Shown here piece after piece: positions 46,111-55,911 of a stretch of 64,000 nt of DNA. The translations under genes and the position numbers were made by a program. Source of the stretch: Calocera cornea HHB12733 (Eukaryota; Basidiomycota; Dacrymycetes; Dacrymycetales; Dacrymycetaceae); assembly GCA_001632435.1 (NCBI GenBank), contig KV423914.1, forward strand, positions 351,764 to 415,763, read 5' to 3'. The notes below the pieces were generated by a model. It was not told where the DNA came from, made no database searches, and saw only the letters and a program-made list of their open reading frames with translations. Each line of letters begins with the position of its first letter. Positions within the stretch are counted from its first letter, which is position 1.

Positions 46111-47444
46111 TAGTAGGGTAGGGGGATGGATGGATGGTGGTGGTGATGGTGGGGAGGAGGGTTAGTGTCGAGGACGTGTAATGTATCGCGACAAGCGCGA
46201 CGGAGAGTGCAGGCTGAGGAGGGCGGGGCTGAGGAGGGACGAAGAGAGCTTGCAGGGGGAGGTCCGATGTGTCTTATAGGCGTGACCGAGTGAACAAATC
46301 TGCTCCCGCTGCTGACGCGCGGAAGCTCACTGGGGCGTGACGCGCTAAATGAAAAATAAACGCGTCGCCCGCCCTTGCTCCCGCGACGCGTCCCACATGA
46401 GCGGCGCGTGACCACCGCCCGCCCATCACGCCTCCTCCCATTCCCCCTTCGCCCATTCCCGCACCCCCCCGCGGCCCACCGAAACTAGATTCACCTTCTG
46501 TTGACCCGCAGCCTCTTCTGACGGGCGCGGCCGAGGATTCCACACCCGTCATGCCCAGGAACAATGAACTTCCCCCAGCCTGAGCGTTTGTTTACTCGGG
46601 ACGTTTCGGGGCGCAATCCTCGTGGTGACTGTGCCAGCTTGGCCGCCGCTCTATTTCGGGCCCGTCGGGCCCTCGTTCACTCTGATCGGTCCAGAGGTCG
46701 GGCGGCCGGCGCGGCTTCCACCGCGGCTTGCCGCAACACTGGCAATCTATAGATCCGCGTATCTCGCGTTATCTAAACTCTACCATGGCGACATGACTGG
46801 AAGGCGGTACATGAACCCCCTCGGCGAAGACGGCGTGGTAGACATCGCGCCATAAATGGGGACAGAACGCGCCTGGCCGCGGCCACGAAGAAGAGGTTCG
46901 CGCTCGTGAAGACCGGAGGTCCTAGGAATACCTATCACTTGAGGATGGAGGTCACGTGAGCGGTGATTGGGTGTTCTCTTCTCCCGGAAGGCGTGACTAG
47001 CATTCTGATGGCGAAGGCACCGGTCATCCAGCGCCGTTTCTGCTTAACCAAACTCATTGAAGACGTACGACTCGGTCAACCCTCCGCGACTTGCGCCACT
47101 GTTGGCTGGCGTGTGCGGCCATTTTCGTCTTGCAGACAGCAGGGCGCTTGTCCCGATCGAAGAACCTTCTCCCATACGTCTACCCAATGTCTCACCGTTA
47201 CCAACCCCAATAAAATACTTGTTTTCCTGTAGCTCCTTCCGCACCAGGCGAACCCAGCTTCTGGTCGTTACTTGCCCAACTTTCCTAATCCTAAGAAACG
47301 ACCCCTCGCCTTCGTGACGTCAGCGCCTTGCTTCCCAGTGGCTATGCCTCAGGGTTCCTGAATCTGCATGACTTCCCCTCACGGTGCCTCTTTCACGCTG
47401 CAGTCTTTTCACCAATCCCCTAACCTATACCCCTCAACAATCCA
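46111..47444. other. Divergent intergenic region between RNR2 and DOM34
   Basis: About 1.3 kb. Next to the RNR2 ATG is a GGAT/GGT microsatellite (46119-46155). It also contains the MCB cluster. ORFs in the 46.6-47.3 kb part show no family features. Confidence 0.5.
46315..46391 (-). promoter_or_regulatory. MCB (MluI cell-cycle box) cluster upstream of RNR2
   Basis: Two perfect ACGCGT palindromes at 46360-46365 and 46386-46391, plus two ACGCG cores near 46316 and 46339, all 200-280 bp upstream of the RNR2 ATG. MBF binds ACGCGT and drives G1/S genes including RNR in yeasts; use here is inference. Confidence 0.65.
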
Positions 47445-48918
47445 ATGAAGCTCATAAACAAGCACATAGACAAGGACGGCAAGGTCCGTCTCCCGCGCAT
47501 TGCCGAATAGTACGGTGGAGATACTGACGACGCTGTGTGTGACAGGGGTACGTGACACTCCGGCCGGAGGAGGACGAGGACATGTGGCATATCTACAACC
47601 TCATCCAGGTGGGGGACGAGGTTCGGGCGCCTGCGATCCGGTGAGCCTTTCCGCCTTCGCGCTCAGCACCACATGCTGATGGTGTATATGCTCCGTCCGC
47701 AGGCGAGTGCAGAACACCAGCGCGACAGGCTCGGTCTCCTCCGAGCGCGTCCGGCTCAACCTCACGCTCGAAGTGACCCGGGTCGAGTTCTCCCCCGGCG
47801 CCTCTGCCTCCACGGCCCCAACGCCAGGGAACACAACAGGCGACACGGGAACCGCCTCCCTGCAGATCTCGGGCCGGGTAACGAGCGAGAACGCGTTCGT
47901 GAAGCTGGGGGCGTTCCACACGCTCGACCTGGAGGCGAACAGGGACTTCAAGCTCGGCAAGGAGGAGTGGGACAGTGTTGCGCTCGAGCGGCTGCGGGAG
48001 GCGTGCGTCGAGGGCCGGGGCGCGGATGTTGGCGCCGTCGTGTGCGGCGAGGGGACAGCGGCGATATGCTTGCTGAGCGAGCATATGACCGTGATACGGC
48101 AGAGGATCGAGGTGCCCGTGCCGCGGAAACGGGTCGGGTCAACGACGCTGCACGAGAAGGTGCGTGCCTCGCTCACCTGTGAGGACGGTGTACTGACCCG
48201 CGCCCAGGGGCTAACACGCTTCTACTCCACGCTGTACGCGGCGATCTTGCGCCATCTGCCCTTAGCCACCCTGCGCGTGATCGTCATCGCCTCGCCCGGC
48301 TTTGTGAAAGACGCGGTGTACGACTACATCTTCGCCGAAGCGACGCGGACGAACAACCGCGCGGTGCTGTCCGCACGGAGCAAGTTCGTCCGCGTGCACG
48401 TCACCTCGCCGCACGTGCACTCGCTCGTCGAGGTGCTCCGCTCGCCCGAGGTGTCCTCGCAGCTCAAGGAGTCCAAGTTCGCGCGCGAGGGGCTCGCGCT
48501 AGACAGGTTCTTCAAGATGCTCGCAAGCGACGAGATGCGCGCGTGGTACGGGCCCGAGCACGTGCGGCTCGCCGCGGAGCGCGGCGCGGTGGGGACGCTG
48601 CTGATCAGCGACGACCTGTTCCGCAGCAGCGACGTGAAGGAGCGGAAGCGGTATGTGGAGCTTGTGGAGCGGGTCCGGCAGAGCGGGGGGGAGGTGCTGA
48701 TCTTCTCGAGTATGCATGAGAGCGGGCAGCGTGCGTCTATCCAATCCACCCCCTTGAGTGACTGTACTCATGTGTGATTAGAACTGAATCAGTTGACGGG
48801 CGTCGCGGCGATTCTGACGTTCCCGATGGACGTGGAGGTTGTGGAGGAGGAGGAGAGGGAGGCGAAGGAGGAGGCGGCGAAGAAGGGTGCGGAGGAGGGT
48901 GCGGCTGATGGGGGATAG
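47445..48918 (+). CDS. DOM34: Ribosome-rescue factor Dom34/Pelota
   Basis: 416 residues in five exons (47445-47483, 47546-47640, 47703-48159, 48208-48730, 48782-48918). Begins [13 protein letters not shown] then [20 protein letters not shown] as in Pelota; the central domain has [18 protein letters not shown] and the C-terminal domain [17 protein letters not shown]. It is the eRF1-like partner of Hbs1 that splits stalled ribosomes in no-go decay. It lacks the GGQ of eRF1, as expected. The tail is Glu/Lys-rich and low-complexity. Confidence 0.96.
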
Positions 48919-49104
48919 GAGCGCATGCAAGTTGGTTGTAATTGCAATGTAACTTAGACTTTGTGGATCCAATGTATTTCAAGGAGTCAGGGTCCTGGTT
49001 GCGTGTGATGCTCATTCCAGTCCAAGTGGCGCCAAAGTTGTCTGCGCACTCTGCACCTGCTCTGACCGGAGGCTGGTGGTGCCCTGTGCGTTGTGTTTCT
49101 CTGC

Positions 49105-51687
49105 ATGTCCCTCCGCTCGTTCCTGCGAGCACACCCATGCAGCCGCCTCGCCACCCCGCCGCGCCACCGGGGGCCCCACCGGCGATGCGCCCACAGCGGC
49201 GGGGATGAGCCGGTGGACGCGACGCTGATCCGGAACATCGCCCTGCTCGCCCACATCGACTCGGGCAAGACGACGCTGACAGAGTCCATCCTCCACGCCG
49301 CCGGCCACCTCGCCTCCCCGGGCACAGTCGACACCGGAAGCACAACCACAGACTTCCTCCCGGCAGAGCGCGAGCGCGGGATCACAATACAGTCAGCCTC
49401 CATCCCCGTCCGCTGGAAGGCCTGGAGCTTCAACCTGGTCGACACACCCGGCCATGCAGACTTTGGCATGGAGGTCGAGAGCGCCAGCAGCGTCGTCGAC
49501 GGCGCAGTCGTCCTCATCGACGCCGTCGAGGGCGTCGAGGGGCAGACAAAGGGCGTCTGGGCCCAGCTCGACCGGTCCGTCCTCCCGCTCCACTCGCTCT
49601 CTCCTTGACACCGCGACGCTCAATCCTACTGGCCCAGGAACGACGTGGCGACGCGGATGATCTTCCTGAACAAAATGGACCGCGTCGGCGCCTCCCTGCG
49701 CGGCTCCCTGCTCTCCCTGCTCGAGCACAGGCTGCACCGCCTGCCCCTGCTCATCTCCCTCCCGCTCGCCTCCACCTCCCTCGCGCACTACACACAAGCA
49801 GAACCGGGCATCGCGGGCCTCGTAGACCTCGTCAAGCTCGAGGCGTGGTGGTGGGCGCCCTCGGCGCCTATGGAGAGCGGGAATGCTCGGAGGGAGATGC
49901 TCGACCCGGCGTTATTGACCGAGGGCGCGGCGCACGCCGCCTTTGAGCACGACGAGCACCCGCTGCTCGAGGAGATCCTCCCGGCCCGCACGCGGCTCAT
50001 CGAGGCGCTGCTGGACACCCCGGGGGCCGCGTCCGAGCGCCTCACCGAAGAGCTCATGAACCTGTCCGATACGCCCTCGCCCGTCTCGCCCTACCTGCGC
50101 CTCCCAGCGCAGAGCATCCTCCCCGCCCTCCGCGCCGCGACGCTCGCGAACGCCGTCCTGCCCGTGATGGCCGGGAGCGCCTTCCGCCACGTGGGCACGG
50201 AGCTGCTCATGGACTTTGTTGGCGAGCTCCTGGCAAGTCCTGTGGATGTGCGCTCGGCGGAGGCGGGGGAGAATCAGCGCCAGGGGCAGCGGCAGGGGCA
50301 GGCGGGGAGGGGGGAGGTCAAGCTCATGGCGTGGAAGGTCGGGTGGGATCGCATGAAGGGGTGGATGACTTTTGTCAGGGTGTACTCCGGTGAGCGTGTT
50401 TCCTGCTTTCACCTGCCAGTGTGTGCTGATGTGAGTGCAGGCACACTGCACCGAGGGGCGATCCTGTGGAACACCACCACAGGTGAGAAAGAGCGCGCAG
50501 GGAAGCTGATGCTGATCTACGCCGACGCGCCTGTCGAGGTCGACTCGCTCCCCTTCGGCAGCATCGGCGTCGTCCTCGGGCTCAAGCACACCCGCACGGG
50601 CGACACCCTCGTCTCGAACGTCAAGACCAAGTCGCCGCTGCGGGCCATCACCCCCCCTCCCTCCGTCATCTCCGCCTCGGTCATCCCGGCCACGCGGGCG
50701 GACGCGCTTCCGCTGGCGGAAGCGCTCGCCTCGCTTGCGCGAACGGACCCGAGCGTGCGCATAACGGAGGACGAGGCGGAGGCGCAGACGCTCGTGCACG
50801 GCCTCGGCGCGCTGCACCTCGAGATTGTCGAGGGCCGGCTGCGGGACGAGTGGGGCGTCGCCTGCGCGTTCGGCCGCCGCCGCGTCTCCTACCGCGAGGG
50901 CTTCTTCGCGCTCCCCGAGGTGGCCGTGGAGGAGTACTGGGCGCGCGACGCGGGCGCGAAGAAGATCGGCGCGCGGGTCGCGCTCACCGTGCGCAGCCTG
51001 CGGGAGAGCGAGGGCGAGAAGGACGATCCGCGGTGGGGGGGAAACGCGGTCGTGCACAAGAAGGAGCCGCTCAAGCCCGCCGTGCACGAGAGGTCGAGCC
51101 TCGACCCGCTCTTCCATGTCGCCCAGGGCCTGCAGACCGCGCTCTCCAGCTCGCCGCATTCCTCACTGCCAGTCATAGGCCTGCACATCACCGTCGACAG
51201 CTGCAAGCTCGACTGGGGCTCCCCGCCCTCCGTCGCCGCCTCCGCCGCAGCCTCGGCGCTCCGCAAGCTCCTCCAGGCCGCGCAGCCCGGCGAGCTCAGA
51301 GAGCCCTTCATGGCCGTGACGGTGCACGTGAACGAGGAGGACGTGGGGAAGATCGTCAAGGACTTTGGCGAGAAGGGCGGGGACCTGCAGCAGCTCGGCG
51401 CGGGCGCCAACCCAGAGTCCGAGCACGCCTACCCAGCCGAGGCCGTCTACGTACCCCCCGCGATCCTCACCCCGTCCGCCATGCCCCTCCTCGAGCAGCA
51501 CGGCATGACCGTCCGGATGAAGCGCACCGTGCACGCGCTCGTGGCCCTCAGCAAGCTCCTGGACTACAATAGCCGCCTCAGGGCGCTCAGCGGAGGGACC
51601 GCCTCGTTCGAGATGACCGCAGATGGGTTCAGGACGGTGAGCCCGGCGCGGCGGCTGGAGATCCTGCGCGAGATTGGGCGTGCGTAG
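49105..51687 (+). CDS. MEF2: Mitochondrial ribosome-recycling GTPase EF-G2 (Mef2/GFM2)
   Basis: 822 residues in three exons (49105-49574, 49638-50389, 50441-51687). Arg-rich, acid-free start (SLRSFLRAHPCSRLATPPRH) is a mitochondrial targeting peptide. GTPase motifs AHIDSGKTTLTE, RGITIQSA, DTPGHADFG and NKMDR, then EF-G domains II-V. The long insertion before domain II and the divergent domain IV favour Mef2/GFM2, which recycles mitoribosomes with RRF, over EF-G1. Only 186 bp separate it from DOM34. Confidence 0.9.
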
Positions 51688-51803
51688 CCGAAGGCACATA
51701 CGCGGGGTGTCACCGCATTCATTCGGGAGTCTGGGATCTGTAGATGTCAAAAAAAAACGCAATGTATTACTAGGGCTACAAGATCTCGCATAAATACCTA
51801 ATG

Positions 51804-53165
51804 TTACATGTTCCCGCCTCCGCCCTCGTCCGCATCGCCATAAAACCCCTCGCCGCCCTCCTCGTCCCCGTCGTCCCGGCCCCCGAACCTGCCCGCGCCG
51901 GCGCTGCTCAGCACCTGGGAGAACTCCATGATCGTGCTCCCGTCCTCCTCCATAGCTTCCTCGTCGCCGAAGGAGAATGGCGACGGGCTGCGTAGGGACG
52001 GTGCGAGACTCGCGCCTCGCATCATGTCCGGCTCGGGTGTTTCCAGCCGGAACAGCGGCGTCTCCTCCCTCTCAGGGCGGCCAGCGGCGAACCGATGCCC
52101 GCGCATCTCCGGCTCTGGCGTCTCAAGCCGGAAGAGCGGCGTCTGTTCTCTGTCCACCGAAGAGCTTCCAGCGGCGAATCGTTGCTCGTCGAAAGGCGTT
52201 TCAGGTCGGAAGAGCGGGGTCGCACCCCTCTCACCCAGTGAGACGGGCTCCATGCTTGCGCTTCTGCTGCTCGCCCATGTCAACGGCAGGCTCGTCTGCC
52301 GGGCCTTTGGTTGCGGTATCGCACTGAAGCGTATGGGTGGGTATGGCTCGACGATAACGCACAGGGCACAGCCAAAGATCGAGAAGCCTTGATACGTCAG
52401 CTGCAGCTCCGGTTTGGGCTTGTTCGCTTCGTCGTCCTCGTCCGGGTCCATCGAAAAATCGATCACGCTGTTATCTGTCGGAGTAGGAGGCACAGATCCA
52501 TTCAAAGACGCGTCCATGGGCTCTGGCTTGACGTCTTCAGATTCAGGGGCAGGTCGAGGAGGTGTGGACGGTCGGAAGAGCGGGACGTCGGGAGGCCCCT
52601 CCTCCATCGCCTCTTCATCATCATCAGGCACGAAGTCTTCCCCACTCATGTCGGGTACTTGTGGCTCGTCCTCCACCTCATCGTCGTCATCAGCATACGA
52701 CACGTTTGCCCTCGCTCTGCTCGACCGTCTGGGCGGTAAAGCAGCTTCCTGCTCCCCAGGCTCCGGCCCGCCCACTTCACGCGCAACCCCCTCGCTCGCC
52801 TTCCTCTTCCTCCCGTTCGATTTGCCGTTCGAATCGGTAGTCGCTTTCTTCTTGGGGGTGCGCTTTCCTTTGCCGCGTTTCCTTGGAAGCTCGGGCGATT
52901 GAGGTTCCTCCTTCTTCACCACGGGTTCGGCTGGCTTGAGGACGAAGTTGCGGCGCTACACTACGTCAGCATCGTATCGTGAGAGGAGCGCATATTACGC
53001 ACCTTAACCAGCAACGTATGGGGATCCGCCTTGCGCAGGAAATACGCAAATTGGTATGTTGCTGCTGGCGAGTCAGTCGACGCTCGTAGCAGGCAGTGAG
53101 AATGACTCACAGCCTCGGTGCACATCGACAGTTGGCTTCGTCTTGTTCGCAGCAGACGCGCTCAT
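51804..53165 (-). CDS. Orphan nuclear-looking protein with LFRxETP repeats
   Basis: 421 residues in three exons (53165-53111, a 59-nt exon, 52955-51804). I do not recognise a family. The first 50 residues look folded (TYQFAYFLRKADPHTLLVKR). A basic Lys/Arg stretch (KRGKGKRTPKKKATT...GRKRKAS) looks like a nuclear localisation signal; acidic and PEST-like runs follow. The C-terminal third has repeated TPLFRxETPEP units (four copies, three about 84 bp apart at 52020-52240 in DNA). Divergent from PKR1 (340 bp). Function unknown. Confidence 0.72.
52020..52240 (-). repeat. Coding tandem repeat (about 84 bp units)
   Basis: Three copies of a unit encoding TPLFR(L/P)ETP(E/F) with a nearby RFAAG, separated by 84-85 bp. 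A fourth, degenerate copy (VPLFRPSTPP) lies near 52560-52590. Confidence 0.75.
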
Positions 53166-53505
53166 GATCAGCCCACTCTCATCTCGTAGCTTGGGTCCTA
53201 TTCTGTGTTACCAATAATGGTTTAGAATATGCAGTTACTTCACAGCCGCCAACAGACCGACCGATGTCGAAGATCCTCCAGCACGAGCTGTAGGGTGGCA
53301 TCCGTCATCCATGATGTGTGTCGCTCGTCCAGGTACAGATATAACGGCAGGACCGTGTAGGGCGATATTCGCAGATAGTAAGAGTTCCTATTCGCGAACG
53401 ACATGCTGTGACGGTGCACCAAGCCACTCGAGGGCGAGGTGGTGGCCCGCGCCAAAGAGGATACCGCCGCCAGCCTGCCCTTCGCGCTCTCCCTTACTCT
53501 CAACC
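53166..53505. other. Shared promoter region
   Basis: Head-to-head interval between the LFRxETP protein and PKR1; no element that I can name. Confidence 0.4.
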
Positions 53506-53889
53506 ATGTCGATTCACACCGCAGAGACGATACAAAACGAAGTCAGCGACACAACAGATCAGCTCGTGTCGTTCGTCTCGGATATCCTTACCCCTGGATC
53601 ATCATTACGACCCCAGTTCTTACTGGCACTCGATGTCGTGCTCGGCTTCCTCTTCTTCGTCTTCGTGTCGCTGTTCCTCCTGACGTGGAGTCTACACTTC
53701 CTCGTTTTGATGGTTATCGTCGTCGGCTTATGGGGAAGCATCAAGTTGTACGTCGCACCTGCCAAATTCACCAGCGCCATAGATTGAGTCTTTCGCAGCT
53801 TCGTCGCCGAACTCGCAAAGACGGAGGGGCCAGCACCTCATCCGGGGCCATCAATAAAGGAGGCAACGGAGAGCAAGAAAGAGCAATAG
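53506..53889 (+). CDS. PKR1: V-ATPase assembly factor Pkr1
   Basis: 110 residues in two exons (53506-53747, 53799-53889). The ILTPGSS motif precedes two hydrophobic helices (LLALDVVLGFLFFVFVSLFL and LHFLVLMVIVVGLWGSIKF) and then FVAEL, matching the Pkr1 layout (ILTPGT, two TM helices, F-V-x-EL). Pkr1 helps assemble the V0 sector in the ER together with Vma21 and Vma12/22. The tail is Lys/Glu-rich (SIKEATESKKEQ). Convergent with PSF3, 54 bp between stop codons. Confidence 0.85.
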
Positions 53890-53943
53890 GCATGATGTGG
53901 GTATTGGTTGAATGGATTACAACATTGCAGGTGGTATGTACGA

Positions 53944-54715
53944 TTAATGCTCCTTGCGGTCTGTGCTCTCATACCACAATCTCACAGCCTTGGCACTCTC
54001 CTGGGCGAGGAGAAACACTTGGGTGTACGTGAGTGCTGGCAGATGGCTTGATCATGGGAATACGCACATTCTCGTTCCGTCATCTCCAACCCCTCTCGGA
54101 AGTCTGCACCGGTGTCGCCCATCGAATCAGCCCCGGCCGAGCTGGGTATGCCGCCGAAATGCTGCGCTTGGTCCATTAGGTCTACGAAGCGTTCTTTGAA
54201 TGTTGTGAGGAGGACGGCTTGGAGTTCCTTGGCTTGCGATTCTTCGAGACTGTATATGTACCCTTTAGTCAATGAATCAGGAAGGAGTTCCGGACGTACA
54301 CGTCTGCGACTAGCTTTCCAAAGCCATACCACTCGCCGCCGTTTCCTACCAATGTTGACAATCGGACGCTCCTCGCGTTGGCGTTCAAGGCGCGCTTGAC
54401 GCGTTGCATGAAAGGCGGTGGGATGTTGAAGTCCAACCAGTCGCTACAAGGCATCAGCCCAAGCGCATATGCGTGTCCCATAAGTACGCACTTGAGGATC
54501 AATGTGGGTGCTAGCCACATGGGTATGCTGACTTTGGCACCGACATGCAGCTGAATGGATGGTCAACGGACAACAGAGCGATGCGAGTGGTTTCTTACAT
54601 CTGACTCGTTAGCACCGAGTAGGTGACCGTGACCCTCGACGTCCAGCTTTAACGTGCAAGGTAGCCTTGCTTGCTCCGCTAGACATGATTCGAATGACCA
54701 GTAGTCGGCGTCCAT
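53944..54715 (-). CDS. PSF3: GINS complex subunit Psf3
   Basis: 191 residues in five exons (54715-54599, 54550-54492, 54443-54300, 54249-54068, 54017-53944); the frame closes. Starts MDADYWSFESCLAEQARLPC, then LGANESDLHVGAKVSIPMWLA, the Psf3 B-domain start, and an alpha-helical A domain (FKERFVDLMDQAQHF). GINS joins Cdc45 and MCM2-7 in the replicative helicase. An ACGCG/ACGCGT element lies about 55 bp upstream of the ATG. Confidence 0.87.
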
Positions 54716-54766
54716 TGATCGTGCTAGACGTCGAGGAGGAGGCGGTTGCACGCGACTCGACCAGGG

Positions 54767-54777
54767 ACGCGACGCGT
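54767..54777 (-). promoter_or_regulatory. MCB element of PSF3
   Basis: ACGCGACGCGT: overlapping ACGCG and a perfect ACGCGT (54772-54777), about 57 bp upstream of the Psf3 ATG. Fits MBF control of a replication gene, like RNR2 in the same window. Inference from motif and position. Confidence 0.5.
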
Positions 54778-55857
54778 CACATGCGCGCCGTACATGCCTC
54801 GCCGCTCCAGCACTGCCGAGCTCTTCCTCCTCTTCACCACCGCCCCCTGGGACAGAGATCCACTGTCGGCACACACGGCCCGATGTCTAATCCTTGCTTA
54901 TTGATTGTGAAATGGGCTGTCGTACAATTTGACCTGCTTAAACGTGTTACCGGATCGAACCAATGGTCAGTGGCCGACCTGTTCCCTCTATCGCTCGGCT
55001 TGTCGAACCCGGCTTTGACCGATACGAGCAGGCCGTCGGCTCCGTCAGTATGCGCCCTCCGAGAGCGTCTTACTGGCGCGGCGGTCCTCCGAGCCGAGAC
55101 GTGGACGATGGCCAAATGTAGTAAGTAGCATGAATGATTATAGTAAAAGCTGACTACATCGGCTTGGCGCGAGTCGTTCCGCGACAAGCTATAGAGTCGT
55201 TATCTGCAGCCAACCACCCGCTTACGTCAATAATAGTCCCCACTGTTGAATGACAATTGAAATCAGTTATGGCATTTCATATTAGCATTGTACGTTCTGA
55301 CTGCAATGTTTCTTGATGTTAAAGTACGCCAATGTTGACGATTAGGATACCCTTTGGCTAGTCCTTGGATCAGCTTGGCTCACGGAGAAACTTTCGGAAA
55401 TGATGAGCGCTTGGCTGCTGTGCCGCAAGCTCTCCCAGTACACGACATTCTCGCGCCTCCCACCTCCCTAGTCCGGTGGGCGTGGCTGATAAGACCAGGA
55501 ACAGGCATCGGAGCGACTTTAATTAATATGTTGGCAAGAGGCTGTGTTTGACCTAAGCCGTAATGAAGCCGTTCCGAGCGACGACGATGACTACTGCCGT
55601 GCTTCTGTCACAGCGTGCCAAGCCTAACCGGGAAAGAATTGCCTTTCGGCCCAGTGGTCCCCTGCATTCTGTTCTTCTATCTCAACCTGCCGATGTCTTG
55701 CGTGCTTGTTCCACGCCATTCATCTTAAGCGTGCACTCTCTTATCTCGGTGGACTGGTTGGTTCTTGGCTCTGCAATGAGGTCTCGGATTTGGACCAGTT
55801 TGCTCCGCTTCTACTGAATCGGTGCGTTGTTCGGTCCATATCAACCCGAGTCAAGCG

Positions 55858-55872
55858 TATACTTAAAGCCAT
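55858..55872 (+). promoter_or_regulatory. TATA-like TACTTAAAG element of amidase 2
   Basis: TATACTTAAAGCCAT about 50 bp before the ATG, the counterpart of the element upstream of amidase 1. Confidence 0.5.
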
Positions 55873-55911
55873 ACTGTTGCGTGCTGGAATCAGGCTATCG
55901 CTGAGGTTCCA

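Larger units (their letters stand above)
54716..55911. other. Intergenic region between PSF3 and amidase 2
   Basis: About 1.2 kb, AT-richer in the middle. Its last few hundred bases resemble the amidase 1 promoter in scattered blocks, including TACTTAAAG near 55858. No gene seen. Confidence 0.5.

Noticed and set aside
49912..51159. 415-residue ORF antisense to MEF2
   Set aside because: Lies wholly opposite a conserved EF-G2 exon; Arg/Gly/Glu-rich composition is the mirror of GC-rich codon usage and has no motif.
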